From contig JAFYAW010000042.1 in assembly GCA_017540505.1 (NCBI GenBank), positions 1 through 35,264 on the forward strand: a stretch of 35,264 bases of DNA. The letters run 5' to 3'. The notes under the pieces are model-generated. The model saw only the letters and a list, made by a program, of their open reading frames with translations, searched no databases and was not told where the DNA came from. Positions 7,310-16,158 of the stretch are shown one piece after another. Every line of letters starts with the position of its first letter. Position 1 is the first letter of the stretch. The translations under genes were made by a program, and so were the position numbers. Origin of the DNA: Bacteroidales bacterium (GTDB lineage: Bacteria; Bacteroidota; Bacteroidia; Bacteroidales; WCHB1-69).

Positions 7310-8851
7310 ATGACAGTACTTTGGATTATCATAGGCATTGTGATTGGAGCCGCAGCCGGCATCACACTAGCCTATACCCTACTCAAAAAACAACTCACCA
7401 AATCCGGACGTGAAGCCCTGAAGAAAGCGGAAGAAGACGGCGAACTGCTGAAAAAGGAGAAAATACTCCAGGCAAAGGAGAAGTTCCTGCAACTGAAAGC
7501 CGACTATGAGAAGACCGTGAACGAGCGCAACCAGCAGCTGGCTTCCGCCGAGAACCGCATCAAACAGAAAGAGAACACCCTCGGCCAGAAGATGGAGGAA
7601 CTGAACCGCAAGACCGCCGAGAACGCCTCCCTGAAGGAGACCCTTAACAAGCAGCTGCAGGCAGCCGCCCAGAAGCAGAAAGAGCTGGACAGCCAGACCG
7701 CCATACAGAAAGCCAAGCTGGAATCCATCGCAGAACTCACCTCCGAGCAGGCCAAGGAGCAGCTAATCAGTCTGATGCAGGACGAAGCCAAGGCCGACGC
7801 CATGGTGCTCATCAAGGACATTGTGGACGAGGCCCGCAACACCGCCAACCTCGAAGCCAAGAAAGTGGTGGTCAACGCCCTCCAACGCACCGGCGTGGAG
7901 GTGGCCTTGGAAAACACCGTTTCCGTATTCAACATCGAGAACGACGAGATCAAGGGCCGCATCATCGGCCGCGAAGGACGTAACATCCGCACCCTCGAGA
8001 ACCTCACCGGCGTGGACGTCATCATCGACGACTCGCCCGATGCCATCCTGCTCTCCAGCTTCGACCCCGTGCGCCGTGAAATCGCCCGTTTGTCACTCCA
8101 GAAACTGGTCTCCGACGGACGTATCCACCCGGCCCGTATCGAGGAGATTGTGGCCAAGACGAAGAAACAGATCGAACAGGAAATTGCCGAACTTGGCAAA
8201 CGCACCTGCATCGACCTTGGAATCAACAACATGCCGCATGAGCTGATGCGAATGGTCGGCAAAATGCGCTACCGTTCGTCCTACGGGCAGAACCTGCTGC
8301 AACACTCCAAGGAGGTGGCCAACCTGTGCGCCACCATGGCCGCCGAGCTGGGCCTCAACCCGAAGATCGCCCGCCGTGCCGGCTTACTCCACGACATCGG
8401 CAAAGTGCCAGACACGGAGCCCGAAATGCCGCACGCACTCTTCGGAGCCCGTCTGGCCGAGCAATACAAGGAGCGTCCGGAAATCGTCAACGCCATCGGA
8501 GCGCACCATGACGAGATGGAGATGACCACCCTCATCGCCCCCATCGTCCAAGTGTGCGACGCCATCTCCGGCGCACGTCCCGGCGCACGCCGTGAGGTGG
8601 TGGAGGCTTACATGAAGCGCCTCAACGACCTCGAGAATCTGGCCCTCACCTACCCTGGCGTGGTGAAGACTTACGCCATCCAGGCCGGCCGTGAACTTCG
8701 CGTCATCGTCGGAGCTGAAAAGGTCACCGATGCCGAAGCCAACCAGATCTCCTTCGACCTGTCGAAGAAAATCCAGAATGAAATGACCTATCCGGGCCAA
8801 ATCAAAATCACGGTCATCCGCGAGACACGGTCCGTCAACTATGCCCGATAG
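7310..8851 (+). CDS. rny: Ribonuclease Y
   Basis: 513 aa, typical length. RNase Y is a membrane-anchored endoribonuclease that starts mRNA decay. Residues 4-24 form the N-terminal membrane anchor ([20 protein letters not shown]). A long coiled coil runs to about 190, with repeated Lys/Glu/Gln heptads. A KH RNA-binding domain at about 200-275 contains [20 protein letters not shown]. The HD catalytic domain follows, with His361-Asp362 in LLHDIGK, and AHHDEME and [15 protein letters not shown] downstream. It lies directly after the 6S RNA candidate and heads rny-divIC-aroQ. No Shine-Dalgarno sequence; the leader is AT-rich. Confidence 0.96.
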   Translation: MTVLWIIIGIVIGAAAGITLAYTLLKKQLTKSGREALKKAEEDGELLKKEKILQAKEKFLQLKADYEKTVNERNQQLASAENRIKQKENTLGQKMEELNRKTAENASLKETLNKQLQAAAQKQKELDSQTAIQKAKLESIAELTSEQAKEQLISLMQDEAKADAMVLIKDIVDEARNTANLEAKKVVVNALQRTGVEVALENTVSVFNIENDEIKGRIIGREGRNIRTLENLTGVDVIIDDSPDAILLSSFDPVRREIARLSLQKLVSDGRIHPARIEEIVAKTKKQIEQEIAELGKRTCIDLGINNMPHELMRMVGKMRYRSSYGQNLLQHSKEVANLCATMAAELGLNPKIARRAGLLHDIGKVPDTEPEMPHALFGARLAEQYKERPEIVNAIGAHHDEMEMTTLIAPIVQVCDAISGARPGARREVVEAYMKRLNDLENLALTYPGVVKTYAIQAGRELRVIVGAEKVTDAEANQISFDLSKKIQNEMTYPGQIKITVIRETRSVNYAR

Positions 8852-8860
8852 AAACCCATT

Positions 8861-9163
8861 ATGGAAGAGGAGAAGAAACCCAACAAACGGCGACGCAACT
8901 TCCTGTTGTTATACGGCGGCACCCTGCTCGCATTCCTCGTCTATTTCTTTTTCTTCTCCTCCCACTCATTCAAAACCCACCTCTCCCTTGACCGCAAGAT
9001 CAACAATCTCGAAGAAAAAATAACCTCTACGAAGAACCAGGTGGGCAATGTTTACACATTCGAGCAACTGAACAACGACAGTACTCTTTTAGAGAAATAC
9101 GCGCGCGAACATCTCAATATGCACCGCGCCGATGAAGACGTCTTTATTATCATTCATGAATAG
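8861..9163 (+). CDS. FtsB/DivIC-family septum formation initiator
   Basis: 100 aa bitopic membrane protein. A short basic cytoplasmic N terminus (PNKRRRN) is followed by one membrane helix (about 14-34, FLLLYGGTLLAFLVYFFFF). A periplasmic coiled coil (SLDRKINNLEEKITSTKNQV) leads to the family ending LEKYAREHLNMHRADEDVFII, equivalent to the E-x-x-A-R-E-x-L-x-M region of FtsB/DivIC. Such proteins form the FtsQ-FtsL-FtsB divisome subcomplex that activates septal peptidoglycan synthesis. It starts 9 nt after rny, and its end overlaps aroQ by 8 nt. Confidence 0.88.
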   Translation: MEEEKKPNKRRRNFLLLYGGTLLAFLVYFFFFSSHSFKTHLSLDRKINNLEEKITSTKNQVGNVYTFEQLNNDSTLLEKYAREHLNMHRADEDVFIIIHE

Positions 9164-9608
9164 CCAAAAACGCGACATACGGATCCTCATCATCAATGGT
9201 GTGAACTTGAGCCAACTGGGCACCAGGGAAGTGAACCTGTACGGTCATCTTTCCTTTGAGGATTACCTCGTGCAACTTCGGGCGGATTATCCGGACACTC
9301 AGATGGATTATATCCAATCTGACATTCTCGGAGAACTCTGTTCGGCCATCAGCAATTCCGAACCATACGATGCGGTGGTGCTGAATGCGGGTGCCTACAC
9401 GCACACAAGTCCCGAACTTGCCGACGCGGTGCGTTCTACGACCACCCCGGTGATCGAGGTTCACATCAGCAACCTGTTCGGACGGGAACGGTATCGCCGC
9501 CACTCCGAACTGGCGGCCCATTGCGCAGGTTTCATCTGCGGATTTGGATTGGACAGCTATCGGCTGGCCCTTGAATCGATATTACAAAAAAAAAATTCAC
9601 ACTCTTAA
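9156..9608 (+). CDS. aroQ: Type II 3-dehydroquinate dehydratase
   Basis: 150 aa, the normal length. It catalyses trans-dehydration of 3-dehydroquinate to 3-dehydroshikimate in the shikimate pathway. Seen: INGVNLSQLGTREVNLYG, with the conserved Arg and catalytic Tyr of the flexible lid; LNAGAYTHTS, the substrate-binding Asn and His region; and VIEVHISNLFGRERYRRHS, with the catalytic His. The first motif normally reads NGPN; here Pro is replaced by Val. ATG 9156 overlaps the end of the divIC-like gene. An ATG 24 nt further upstream would add eight residues not usual for the family. Confidence 0.93.
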   Translation: MNSQKRDIRILIINGVNLSQLGTREVNLYGHLSFEDYLVQLRADYPDTQMDYIQSDILGELCSAISNSEPYDAVVLNAGAYTHTSPELADAVRSTTTPVIEVHISNLFGRERYRRHSELAAHCAGFICGFGLDSYRLALESILQKKNSHS

Positions 9609-9679
9609 ACTTCAGACCTGTCATATTGTCATTGCATCTGTTTTTTTGAAAATCACAAACCTTAAAAATCATAAATGTT

Positions 9680-10132
9680 ATGAAAAAAGTATTTAGTTTA
9701 CTGATGGTTATGGCTTTTGTTTTCGCCGCTGTCGCCCAAGATAGCGGTGAAAAGTCCAAGAAAGTAAAAGAACCCGAAATCACATTTGAAAGCCTCACGC
9801 ATGACTACGGCAACATCCAGCAGGGTGATAACGGAACGTGCGAATTCCGCTTCAAAAACACCGGCAAGGCTGACTTGATTCTCACCAACTGCCGTGCCAG
9901 CTGTGGATGCACCGTTCCCGAGTGGCCCAAGGATCCCATCGCTCCAGGCAAAAAGGCTGTCATTACCGTGAAATACAACACCCAGCGTCTCGGTGCCATC
10001 AACAAGACGATCACCGTCGAGTCCAATGCCATCAACAACCGCGTGGTGCTGAACATCAAAGGCAATGTGGCCGCTAAGCCCGTGGAGGCTGCTCCCAGCA
10101 ACGAAGCAAGTCCTATGAAGACCAACAACTAA
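9680..10132 (+). CDS. DUF1573 secreted protein, first copy
   Basis: 150 aa. A signal peptide (about 1-20, MKKVFSLLMVMAFVFAAVAQ) is followed by a short charged linker and one DUF1573 immunoglobulin-like domain (about 35-130). Its hallmarks are THDYGNIQQGD, EFRFKNTGKADLILTNCRAS, the CGCTVPEWPK cysteine pair, PGKKAVITVKYNTQRLGAINK and VLNIKGNV. Such domains resemble ASH/MSP folds and are common in Bacteroidota exported proteins, with no established biochemical function. It is followed 7 nt later by a second DUF1573 gene. Confidence 0.9.
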   Translation: MKKVFSLLMVMAFVFAAVAQDSGEKSKKVKEPEITFESLTHDYGNIQQGDNGTCEFRFKNTGKADLILTNCRASCGCTVPEWPKDPIAPGKKAVITVKYNTQRLGAINKTITVESNAINNRVVLNIKGNVAAKPVEAAPSNEASPMKTNN

Positions 10133-10139
10133 CAAAACA

Positions 10140-10568
10140 ATGAAAAGAATACTCATTATCGGAATCTTACTCTGTGGCATCCTGTTCGTACAGGCGCAAG
10201 ACACGAAGAAGGCTACCCCGGCGAGCAAAAACTCGACCACCAAGCAGGTATATACCGGAACGGGTGCTGAAATCACGTTCGACAAGCTCACGGTTGACTT
10301 CGGGACATTGAAAGTGGGTGACGTGAAGGTGGTGACCATCACATTCACCAACATCGGCAAGAAACCGCTGATCCTGGATGATGTGATCTCCTCTTGCGAT
10401 TGTACCACGGTGACCTGGGAGAAGAAACCTGTCATGCCGGGTCAGAAGGGGACCATCAAGGCCACCTATACGGCCAAGAACACCGGACTGATCAGCAAGC
10501 GGCTGACGGTGCTTTCCAATGCGAACACCGACAGAGTGATATTGCAATTGAAGGGTGAGGTCAAGTAA
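10140..10568 (+). CDS. DUF1573 secreted protein, second copy
   Basis: 142 aa. A signal peptide (about 1-20, MKRILIIGILLCGILFVQAQ) precedes a DUF1573 domain (about 42-142) with KLTVDFGTLKVGD, ITFTNIGKKPLILDDVISSC, DCTTVTWEKKPVMPGQKG, TIKATYTAKNTGLISKRLTV and LQLKGEV. It shares the overall pattern of the preceding gene but with clearly diverged residues, so this is an old tandem duplication. It ends 16 nt before the tmRNA gene. The pair is probably one transcript, and read-through could reach the tmRNA. Confidence 0.9.
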   Translation: MKRILIIGILLCGILFVQAQDTKKATPASKNSTTKQVYTGTGAEITFDKLTVDFGTLKVGDVKVVTITFTNIGKKPLILDDVISSCDCTTVTWEKKPVMPGQKGTIKATYTAKNTGLISKRLTVLSNANTDRVILQLKGEVK

Positions 10569-10584
10569 GGCCTCCCCTATCCCT

Positions 10585-10972
10585 GGGGTCGTTTGGTTTT
10601 GACAGCGGGTTCGGGGAATTGTAAGCAGGTCGGAGATTGTGAGCCGACTCCGTCAAAAATCAACTCTCGATGCCAATAAACGGCGAAACTTCTTATGCAT
10701 TCGCAGCGTAACCGTTGCGGATCCCGCCGCACAGACAAGGTCTGCAGCCGCGGGCGCTTCCCCGGAAGTTAATCGGTCCGACGTCCGGTCAGAAGTGTCA
10801 TAAAGGGACAGATAGCGAGTGCAGGCCTCGATGCACAAGCGAAAATCTTGAGGATACGCGCCAGACAGGTTGGTCCCGTACCATTCCGGTGCCGACAATC
10901 AAACGGAGACTAAACTTGTAGAAAGCAATTCTGCGGCCAGTTTGGACGGGGGTTCGACTCCCCCCGGCTCCA
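10585..10972 (+). ncRNA. ssrA: tmRNA (transfer-messenger RNA)
   Basis: 388 nt. The 5' end GGGGTCG pairs with 3' CGGCTCC (G-U pairs allowed) to form the tRNA-like acceptor stem. The D-loop-like region is TTTGACAGCGGG, and the T arm is GGGGG-TTCGACT-CCCCC at 10949-10965. CCA is not encoded. The tag reading frame runs from GGC at 10682 to TAA at 10709-10711 and reads GETSYAFAA, to which the alanine carried by the tmRNA is added. This is a variant of the Bacteroidales tag GETNYALAA. Pseudoknot-like repeats of GC-rich segments follow the tag. tmRNA with SmpB rescues ribosomes stalled on broken mRNAs and marks the product for proteolysis. Confidence 0.95.
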
Positions 10973-11006
10973 CTTGGAACAGGGGAATAGCTCCCCGAAA
11001 CACCAC

Positions 11007-11049
11007 AAAAGACACTGATAATCAAAAAGATTGTCGGTGTCTTTTTTTT
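11007..11049 (+). terminator. Rho-independent terminator of tmRNA
   Basis: AAAAGACACTGATAATC (11007-11023) pairs with 11029-11045 over 17 bp including two G-U pairs. The loop is AAAAA and the T run reaches 11049. It is one of the strongest hairpins in the window and also faces the convergent lipoprotein gene. Confidence 0.9.
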
Positions 11050-11094
11050 CTTGCCATCAGAATGGTAACGGTGTCTGGAGAAAATAATGTTGTT

Positions 11095-11655
11095 CTACTC
11101 GTAGTATTCAATCGTACGGGATGCGGAGCCCCTGCCATATTCGTAGCCTTCGCTGCTCCTTTTCGTCCAGTTCCCATATTTGTCCAGACCGGAATACGAG
11201 AGGGTTTCGTACGACACTTCGCCATCCTCCGTGTGTTTGATCTTTACCACAAAGCCTCGATTGTCGTAAGTATAGGATTCCAACAGTGACATCCCTTCGG
11301 CAGCCGCTTCGCTTCCAATAGGGCGCTCAGAATCCCACAGATACGTGACATGATTCTCATACCCGTTCATCTTGACTATCCGGCCCTGCTTGTCTCGGGA
11401 AAATGTGAATTCCCCATTATGCCTGGTCAGATTTCCGTTTTCATCAAATTCATAAACGAGGAAGTCTTCACTCATCTTCTTCACAGGTCCGTGGAGTTCA
11501 AAGAAGGTGAGGTCTGGATTAGTCACAGAAAGCTGTGACACCGTATCAACAGTTCCTTTTCCAGACACATCTTCGGACCGTTTATGGGAATTATTGCACG
11601 AAGCGCATATCAAGCATGTGGCCAGTGCCACAACAGCAAACAATGATTTTTTCAT
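11095..11655 (-). CDS. Lipoprotein with YD/RHS-like strands, function unknown
   Basis: 186 aa. Residues 1-20 are a lipoprotein signal ending in the lipobox ICASC, with Cys20 as lipidation site. After a Ser/Thr-rich linker the rest alternates short strands with the pattern of RHS/YD-like text: VYEFDENGNLTRHNG, FTFSRDKQGRIVKMNGYEN, YTYDNRGFVVKIKHTEDG, LDKYGNWTKRSSEG, and ASRTIEYYE. The repeats are few and degenerate, so this is a small peripheral membrane lipoprotein and not a toxin-sized RHS protein. It is transcribed alone from an upstream -7 element. I do not recognise a more specific family. Confidence 0.82.
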   Translation of the reverse strand: MKKSLFAVVALATCLICASCNNSHKRSEDVSGKGTVDTVSQLSVTNPDLTFFELHGPVKKMSEDFLVYEFDENGNLTRHNGEFTFSRDKQGRIVKMNGYENHVTYLWDSERPIGSEAAAEGMSLLESYTYDNRGFVVKIKHTEDGEVSYETLSYSGLDKYGNWTKRSSEGYEYGRGSASRTIEYYE

Positions 11656-11746
11656 TTTTCATTAGGTTAAAAAAGTAACAACAACACTTGTTTTATCAAT
11701 TTCAATTTAAAGATTCTCATTGTACATGGACCTATGATTCACACAA

Positions 11747-11754
11747 CAAAAGTA
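11747..11754 (-). promoter_or_regulatory. -7 element of the lipoprotein gene
   Basis: TACTTTTG on the minus strand fits TAnnTTTG. It lies about 92 nt before the ATG and 50 nt downstream of the TonB-receptor stop. No good -33 element. Confidence 0.4.
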
Positions 11755-11804
11755 TTTATTTTTTCCAATTGACATAAAACAATTATCAAGATTATTCTTC
11801 ACAC

Positions 11805-14174
11805 CTACACTCCGGTCCGGATGATGCTGCGGTCGTCGTTCGAAGATTTGGGCGCGCCAGCCTTCTTATAGGCGTTGAAGTTGTAACTGATTCCTAACCA
11901 GAACATCCGACTCTTATTCTTCAACATATTCTCCAATCGGTAGTACTGATTGTCGGAGAAGACCTCCCACTTGCGGGTATTGAAGACGTCGGTGAGCTGC
12001 GCGGAAACCGTGAGCGCACCCTTCAGGAACTTTTGGCTGATGCCAATGTTCATATAGTGCGAAAAAAGCGTGGTGAACTGCGGGTAATACTGCGGCGTGT
12101 TCAGGAAATACTGCAGTGAAATGTTCATCCCCTTGATGGGCTTGAAGCTAAGCTGTACGTTGCTGTTGTTAACCCAACCGCTGTTCGAGATGTCCCACGA
12201 ATCGATGTTGCCGACCGATCGAAGGTAGAAGGTGTTCGTGCCCACCATCGCCGACATCCACTTCCACGGATCCACGGTAAGGTTCACGTCCAATCCTGCC
12301 TTGGTCTGCGACGTGGCGTTGATGTAGGTCATCAGCAGCACGTCTTCCTCGAAACGGGCCACTTGCGTGATGTAGTTGTGGATATAGTTGGCGTACAGAC
12401 CAGTGGAGATGCGGCATTTCTTCGCTTTGTATTGATAGAGCAAATCGGCATTGTCGGAGCTTTCGGGTTTGAGGTTCATATTGCCCTGCTCGAAGTTGTG
12501 CGGGTCAATCATGCTCATGTAGGGGTTGAGCTGCGGATAAGTGGGGCGGGTGATACGCCGCGAATAGGCGAACGAGAGCGAATGCTTCTCCGAAAAAGCA
12601 TACTTGAGGGAGAGCGACGGCCCTAGGAAGAAATGTTGTGTTGATTCGTCCAGCACTTCCTTTTCACTATGCAGGTGTGTGTGGCTATATTCGGCACGCA
12701 AACCCGCGCTCCAGGTGAAGGGCTTTCCCGACTTGGAGGTCAACTGCACATAGGCGGCGGGCACGTACTCCCTATGCAGCAGATCGTTACTAAACTGTTG
12801 AGAGTATTCCCACCCATCAGGAGCGTTTACGTAAAATTCGTGGTAAATATTGTTCTGCCGGTAGGAGAACTTCACGCCGGCATCCCAAAAACCGTACTTT
12901 CGGATGATGCGCCAGTCAGTCTGCGCGGAGGTGAGCAGCGGACTACCACCCGACACCGACTTACTGACCGAGTCGCCCTCCAAGAAATAGTACGACGGGC
13001 GGTGTCCCCATATTTTGGAAACATTCGCCTTGACGCTGAAAGAGAGCTTACCAGGCGTTATGACTCGCTTGAACGCAAAGGTGCCGTCAATATTCTCGCG
13101 GTTCCAAGTCACGTCGCTACGACGGTTTTCGTGTACCAAAGTGCCACCGTAAAACCAGTCGTTGGAGAGGTCCTGCACCGTATTCAACCGCGGTATAATC
13201 AAACGTAAATCAAAATCGACAGTAGTTCTGAGATCCGGCCGGATGGTGAACCCCAAAGCAACATTGTTGTTGAAAGTCGTCCGCAGCGCGTGAATCTGCT
13301 GACTGAGACTGTCGCCAGTGGTGCGATAATATCGGTACAATGAACCATTGTTGACATCATCCTCGTATTTCAGCTGGTAGTTGAAACGAAAAGCGAACTT
13401 TTTCCGAGAATAGTTCAATGCGAGATTACCGTTGGGGAAGTGGTTGAAGCCATAGTTCACAGAGGCCATTCCACTCAGTCCGCGGGCCGGACCCTTCTTG
13501 GTGACGATATTGATGATGCCACCGGTACCCTCCGCATCGTAGCTGGCATTGGGATTTTTGATTATGTCGATGCTCGCCACGTTGGACGATGGAATGGCAT
13601 TAATGGAGCCGAGATTGGTGGGTACGCCATCAAGAAGGAGAAGAACATTGCCGTTGCCACGGAGGGAGATATTACCGTTGGGATCGATTGTCACGGAAGG
13701 TTCTGTCCGCAACACATCGCCAATGGAACCGCCCATCCACGCAGTGGCGTCCGTGGGTTGCAGTCGGGTCGTTGTAACATCCACATATTTACTACCATTA
13801 CCAGCCTGTTTGGCGGTCACATACACTTCGTCCAACTGTTGCGATGTGGCTTCCATCAGAATTGTACCCAATTGAACTTGTGGTATATTCGCCACAAAAG
13901 GCAACTGCTTCGTCTTATACCCCATAAAGACCACCGTCAGAAAACAAGAGTCTTTTGTTTGGGCAATTTCCAATTCAAAATGGCCCTCTTGGTTTGTCAG
14001 CGTTCCCGCTATCACGCTATCGTGATGGGAGACAAATACGGATGCATACGTCAGGGTGTGGCCATTCGCCGCCGAAACGATGCCTGTCACCTTGCAGCGG
14101 TTCTGCTGCGCGGATAAAGGCAGGAAGGCTGTTGCGAGAAAGAGGATGATGACAAGACTGAGAAACTTTTTCAT
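11805..14174 (-). CDS. TonB-dependent outer-membrane receptor with carboxypeptidase-regulatory domain
   Basis: 789 aa. A signal peptide (1-22, ending PLSA before QQ) is followed by a carboxypeptidase-regulatory-like beta-sandwich (about 26-105, CKVTGIVSAANGHTLTYASV). The plug domain (about 115-230) carries GGSIGDVLRTEPSVTIDPNG, NISLRGNGNVLLLLDGVPT, and IDIIKNPNASYDAEGTGGII. The beta barrel follows to the C terminus, with LSYSR-type aromatic strands. The barrel resembles the OMP_b-brl_3 type rather than SusC: no SusD partner is adjacent and the protein is shorter than a typical SusC. The in-frame codons upstream of MKKFLS are excluded because the signal peptide starts there. It is the last gene of a barrel-S41-receptor unit. 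The ligand is unknown; a peptide or metal-chelate is as likely as a glycan. Confidence 0.9.
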   Translation of the reverse strand: MKKFLSLVIILFLATAFLPLSAQQNRCKVTGIVSAANGHTLTYASVFVSHHDSVIAGTLTNQEGHFELEIAQTKDSCFLTVVFMGYKTKQLPFVANIPQVQLGTILMEATSQQLDEVYVTAKQAGNGSKYVDVTTTRLQPTDATAWMGGSIGDVLRTEPSVTIDPNGNISLRGNGNVLLLLDGVPTNLGSINAIPSSNVASIDIIKNPNASYDAEGTGGIINIVTKKGPARGLSGMASVNYGFNHFPNGNLALNYSRKKFAFRFNYQLKYEDDVNNGSLYRYYRTTGDSLSQQIHALRTTFNNNVALGFTIRPDLRTTVDFDLRLIIPRLNTVQDLSNDWFYGGTLVHENRRSDVTWNRENIDGTFAFKRVITPGKLSFSVKANVSKIWGHRPSYYFLEGDSVSKSVSGGSPLLTSAQTDWRIIRKYGFWDAGVKFSYRQNNIYHEFYVNAPDGWEYSQQFSNDLLHREYVPAAYVQLTSKSGKPFTWSAGLRAEYSHTHLHSEKEVLDESTQHFFLGPSLSLKYAFSEKHSLSFAYSRRITRPTYPQLNPYMSMIDPHNFEQGNMNLKPESSDNADLLYQYKAKKCRISTGLYANYIHNYITQVARFEEDVLLMTYINATSQTKAGLDVNLTVDPWKWMSAMVGTNTFYLRSVGNIDSWDISNSGWVNNSNVQLSFKPIKGMNISLQYFLNTPQYYPQFTTLFSHYMNIGISQKFLKGALTVSAQLTDVFNTRKWEVFSDNQYYRLENMLKNKSRMFWLGISYNFNAYKKAGAPKSSNDDRSIIRTGV

Positions 14175-14215
14175 ACTTGACAATGCGGCAAAGGGAGATG
14201 GCACCGGTAATCCTC

Positions 14216-15265
14216 TCATTGAGCGGCAACTGCAGCGTTACCGTCCACAATCCAGTCGGCAGCAGTCTCAATGATATTGTCTATGCCTTGAGCCACTGCG
14301 GCAGGATCGAGGAGAACGCGAACCTCAGGAGGAACACCATTCTCGTAGTTGCCGCCGTCGAGCGCGATGGAGCGGGAGCAGCTGAAGCGGTAGTTCCAGC
14401 CGTTCGGGAGCAGTCCGCCATTGGGCATTCCCGTGCCCCCACCCGTATAGTCGCCAAAGAGCTTCACGTTGTCAAACGCCTGTGTACAGATGGCGAAATA
14501 GGAGGTGGCACTGAAGGACCCCCGATCAATCAGCACAGCCACTGGCTTAGTGTATGGATTCTCCAAGATGCTTTTAGCAGGCGCGTACATCGTAACCGGA
14601 CTGGTGAAATCGTTATGCCCAGGGCCGGCTTTGTGCTGCACAGAGTAAAGCGGCTGCCCGTGACAGTCGAGAATGCTGAGCAGCTTCGTGATATTCTGGT
14701 CGCTGCCTCCGCCGTTCTGCCTCAAGTCCAGGATGATGCCGCTACAGTTGCTGTAGCGATTCAGGATATATTGCAAGTCGCTTTCGCTGATGCTGCTGCT
14801 GAACGAGCTGTAACGCACATAGGCCACTTTGCCGTCGCGGATAGCATTGTGGGCGAGATTTCCGGTATAGTGTGCGTTTATCGTCAAATAGTTCCGCCGC
14901 ACAATGTCGCTGTTGAAGTTATTGTTATTGAGATTCCAATAAAACATGGTGTCGCTGAACCCATAATCGAAATTTGATGTCAAGTCGGTGTGTCCGTCAT
15001 GCAGGGTGTTGAGCATGGCGGCGCAGACTCGGAAAAGGCTGTCATCGCTCATCTCATCATTCACCAATGGGCGATATACCGTGTAAACAGAGTCCCAATT
15101 CACACCTTTGATATCAAAGAATGCGTATTGCTGGTCAACTTTATCCCACAGATATTGGAACACATTGACGGGATTAGAAGGTTCATCGCCCCCCATCAAA
15201 ACACGGTTGCAGGAGGAGATAGTCACGGCCAAGAAACACAAGAGGATGATATTTGTCTTTTTCAT
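14216..15265 (-). CDS. S41-family serine protease, lipoprotein
   Basis: 349 aa. Lipoprotein signal with lipobox TISSC (Cys19). An N-terminal helical region with NVFQYLWDKVDQQYAFF is typical of S41 (C-terminal-processing-like) proteases. The core shows LHDGHTDL, a substrate-strand region, then LDLRQNGGG (180-187), VLIDRGSFSATSYFA with likely nucleophile Ser252, and GVPPEVRV near the end. The PDZ domain usual in CtpA is not evident. It probably acts at the outer membrane or periplasmic face. It starts 13 nt after the barrel gene and ends 41 nt before the TonB receptor. ATG 15265 is chosen for the lipoprotein signal; it is preceded by AAAGCTATT, as is the barrel gene. Confidence 0.87.
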   Translation of the reverse strand: MKKTNIILLCFLAVTISSCNRVLMGGDEPSNPVNVFQYLWDKVDQQYAFFDIKGVNWDSVYTVYRPLVNDEMSDDSLFRVCAAMLNTLHDGHTDLTSNFDYGFSDTMFYWNLNNNNFNSDIVRRNYLTINAHYTGNLAHNAIRDGKVAYVRYSSFSSSISESDLQYILNRYSNCSGIILDLRQNGGGSDQNITKLLSILDCHGQPLYSVQHKAGPGHNDFTSPVTMYAPAKSILENPYTKPVAVLIDRGSFSATSYFAICTQAFDNVKLFGDYTGGGTGMPNGGLLPNGWNYRFSCSRSIALDGGNYENGVPPEVRVLLDPAAVAQGIDNIIETAADWIVDGNAAVAAQ

Positions 15266-15278
15266 AATAGCTTTGGAA

Positions 15279-16118
15279 TTACAGTTTGAACATGAATGAA
15301 ACATAAGCAGTGTTGAAGGCATTGGAATAGGGGTAGGTCCCCTTCTTGCCTGTCGTCAGGAAATCCCAACGGTATCCGAAACTGAAGATGTTGCCGTTAC
15401 GCAAGTTGACATTGAACCCGAGGTCGATGTCGCAACCGGGGAAAGGTTTGAATATCGGCTCGTTGTTGCCCAGCAACGTGCGCAGGAGGCCTTCATCCTT
15501 TGGCAAATCCTGCACGTAGGCGAATTGCGGACGCGAGGCGATGGCGAAAACGGGTAATGAAAACTTAAAGAAAGCCGTCATCCACGGGTGGGTGGCATCT
15601 TTCTTGTCATAGGCGAAGTCGCACTGTGCCAATGCCACGGCATTGAGGTTGCCAAATACCGAAAAGGACGTGGACGCGTTGCCCAACACAGGAATCTGTT
15701 TGAAGTCAAAGAGTGTGGTCACGGAAGCACCCGCCCAGAAATGCCAGCGGCTGACAGATGGTTTCAGGCAGCTGTAGAGATACTCCAAACTGGGCCCCAC
15801 AGCGGTTTGGGTGCCCGACAGGGAGGTCAGGGTGCTTTTACCCCACATAAAGTCGAAATGGATGCGGTTGCGTCCCCATTCATCCGTGAAACCGAAGGTG
15901 TAGTCCCGGTTAAGACCTTTATAAACAAACGGGATAGTGCTCTTGTCGAGGCATGTTACAGATCCCAAGTCAATCCGGAAATCAAGCCAGAATGAATTGG
16001 CTGTTTTTTCTTTCTGTTTTTTTTCCTTGGTTTTTTGTGCGAAACCCATGCCGCACAGCGAAACCAACAGAGCCAAGACAGTGATTCTCTTGAATAAAAT
16101 GCTGAAATTCATAGGCAT
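15279..16118 (-). CDS. Predicted outer-membrane beta-barrel protein
   Basis: 279 aa. A signal peptide (about 1-28, ending GMGFAQ) precedes a basic linker KTKEKKQKEK. The remainder alternates amphipathic strands with aromatic ends, such as NSFWLDFRIDLGSV, RIHFDFMWGKSTL, HFWAGASVTTLFDF and IFSFGYRWDFLTTG, and ends VSFMFKL with a terminal hydrophobic residue as outer-membrane barrels do. The start is set at MPMNFS because AAAGCTATT precedes both this ATG and that of the S41 gene. A second ATG two codons later is possible. First gene of the barrel-S41-TonB-receptor unit, and 40 nt downstream of the OstA-like gene. No family name is recognised. Confidence 0.72.
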   Translation of the reverse strand: MPMNFSILFKRITVLALLVSLCGMGFAQKTKEKKQKEKTANSFWLDFRIDLGSVTCLDKSTIPFVYKGLNRDYTFGFTDEWGRNRIHFDFMWGKSTLTSLSGTQTAVGPSLEYLYSCLKPSVSRWHFWAGASVTTLFDFKQIPVLGNASTSFSVFGNLNAVALAQCDFAYDKKDATHPWMTAFFKFSLPVFAIASRPQFAYVQDLPKDEGLLRTLLGNNEPIFKPFPGCDIDLGFNVNLRNGNIFSFGYRWDFLTTGKKGTYPYSNAFNTAYVSFMFKL

Positions 16119-16158
16119 AATAGCTTTGTGGTATATTACAGTTCGTTTAATATCATTT

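Noticed and set aside
10715-11025. Open frames across the tmRNA
   Set aside because: They lie within a structured RNA gene with clear tRNA-like ends and tag frame.
12669-14117. Plus-strand open frames opposite the TonB receptor
   Set aside because: All are antisense to a well-supported receptor gene and show no domains.
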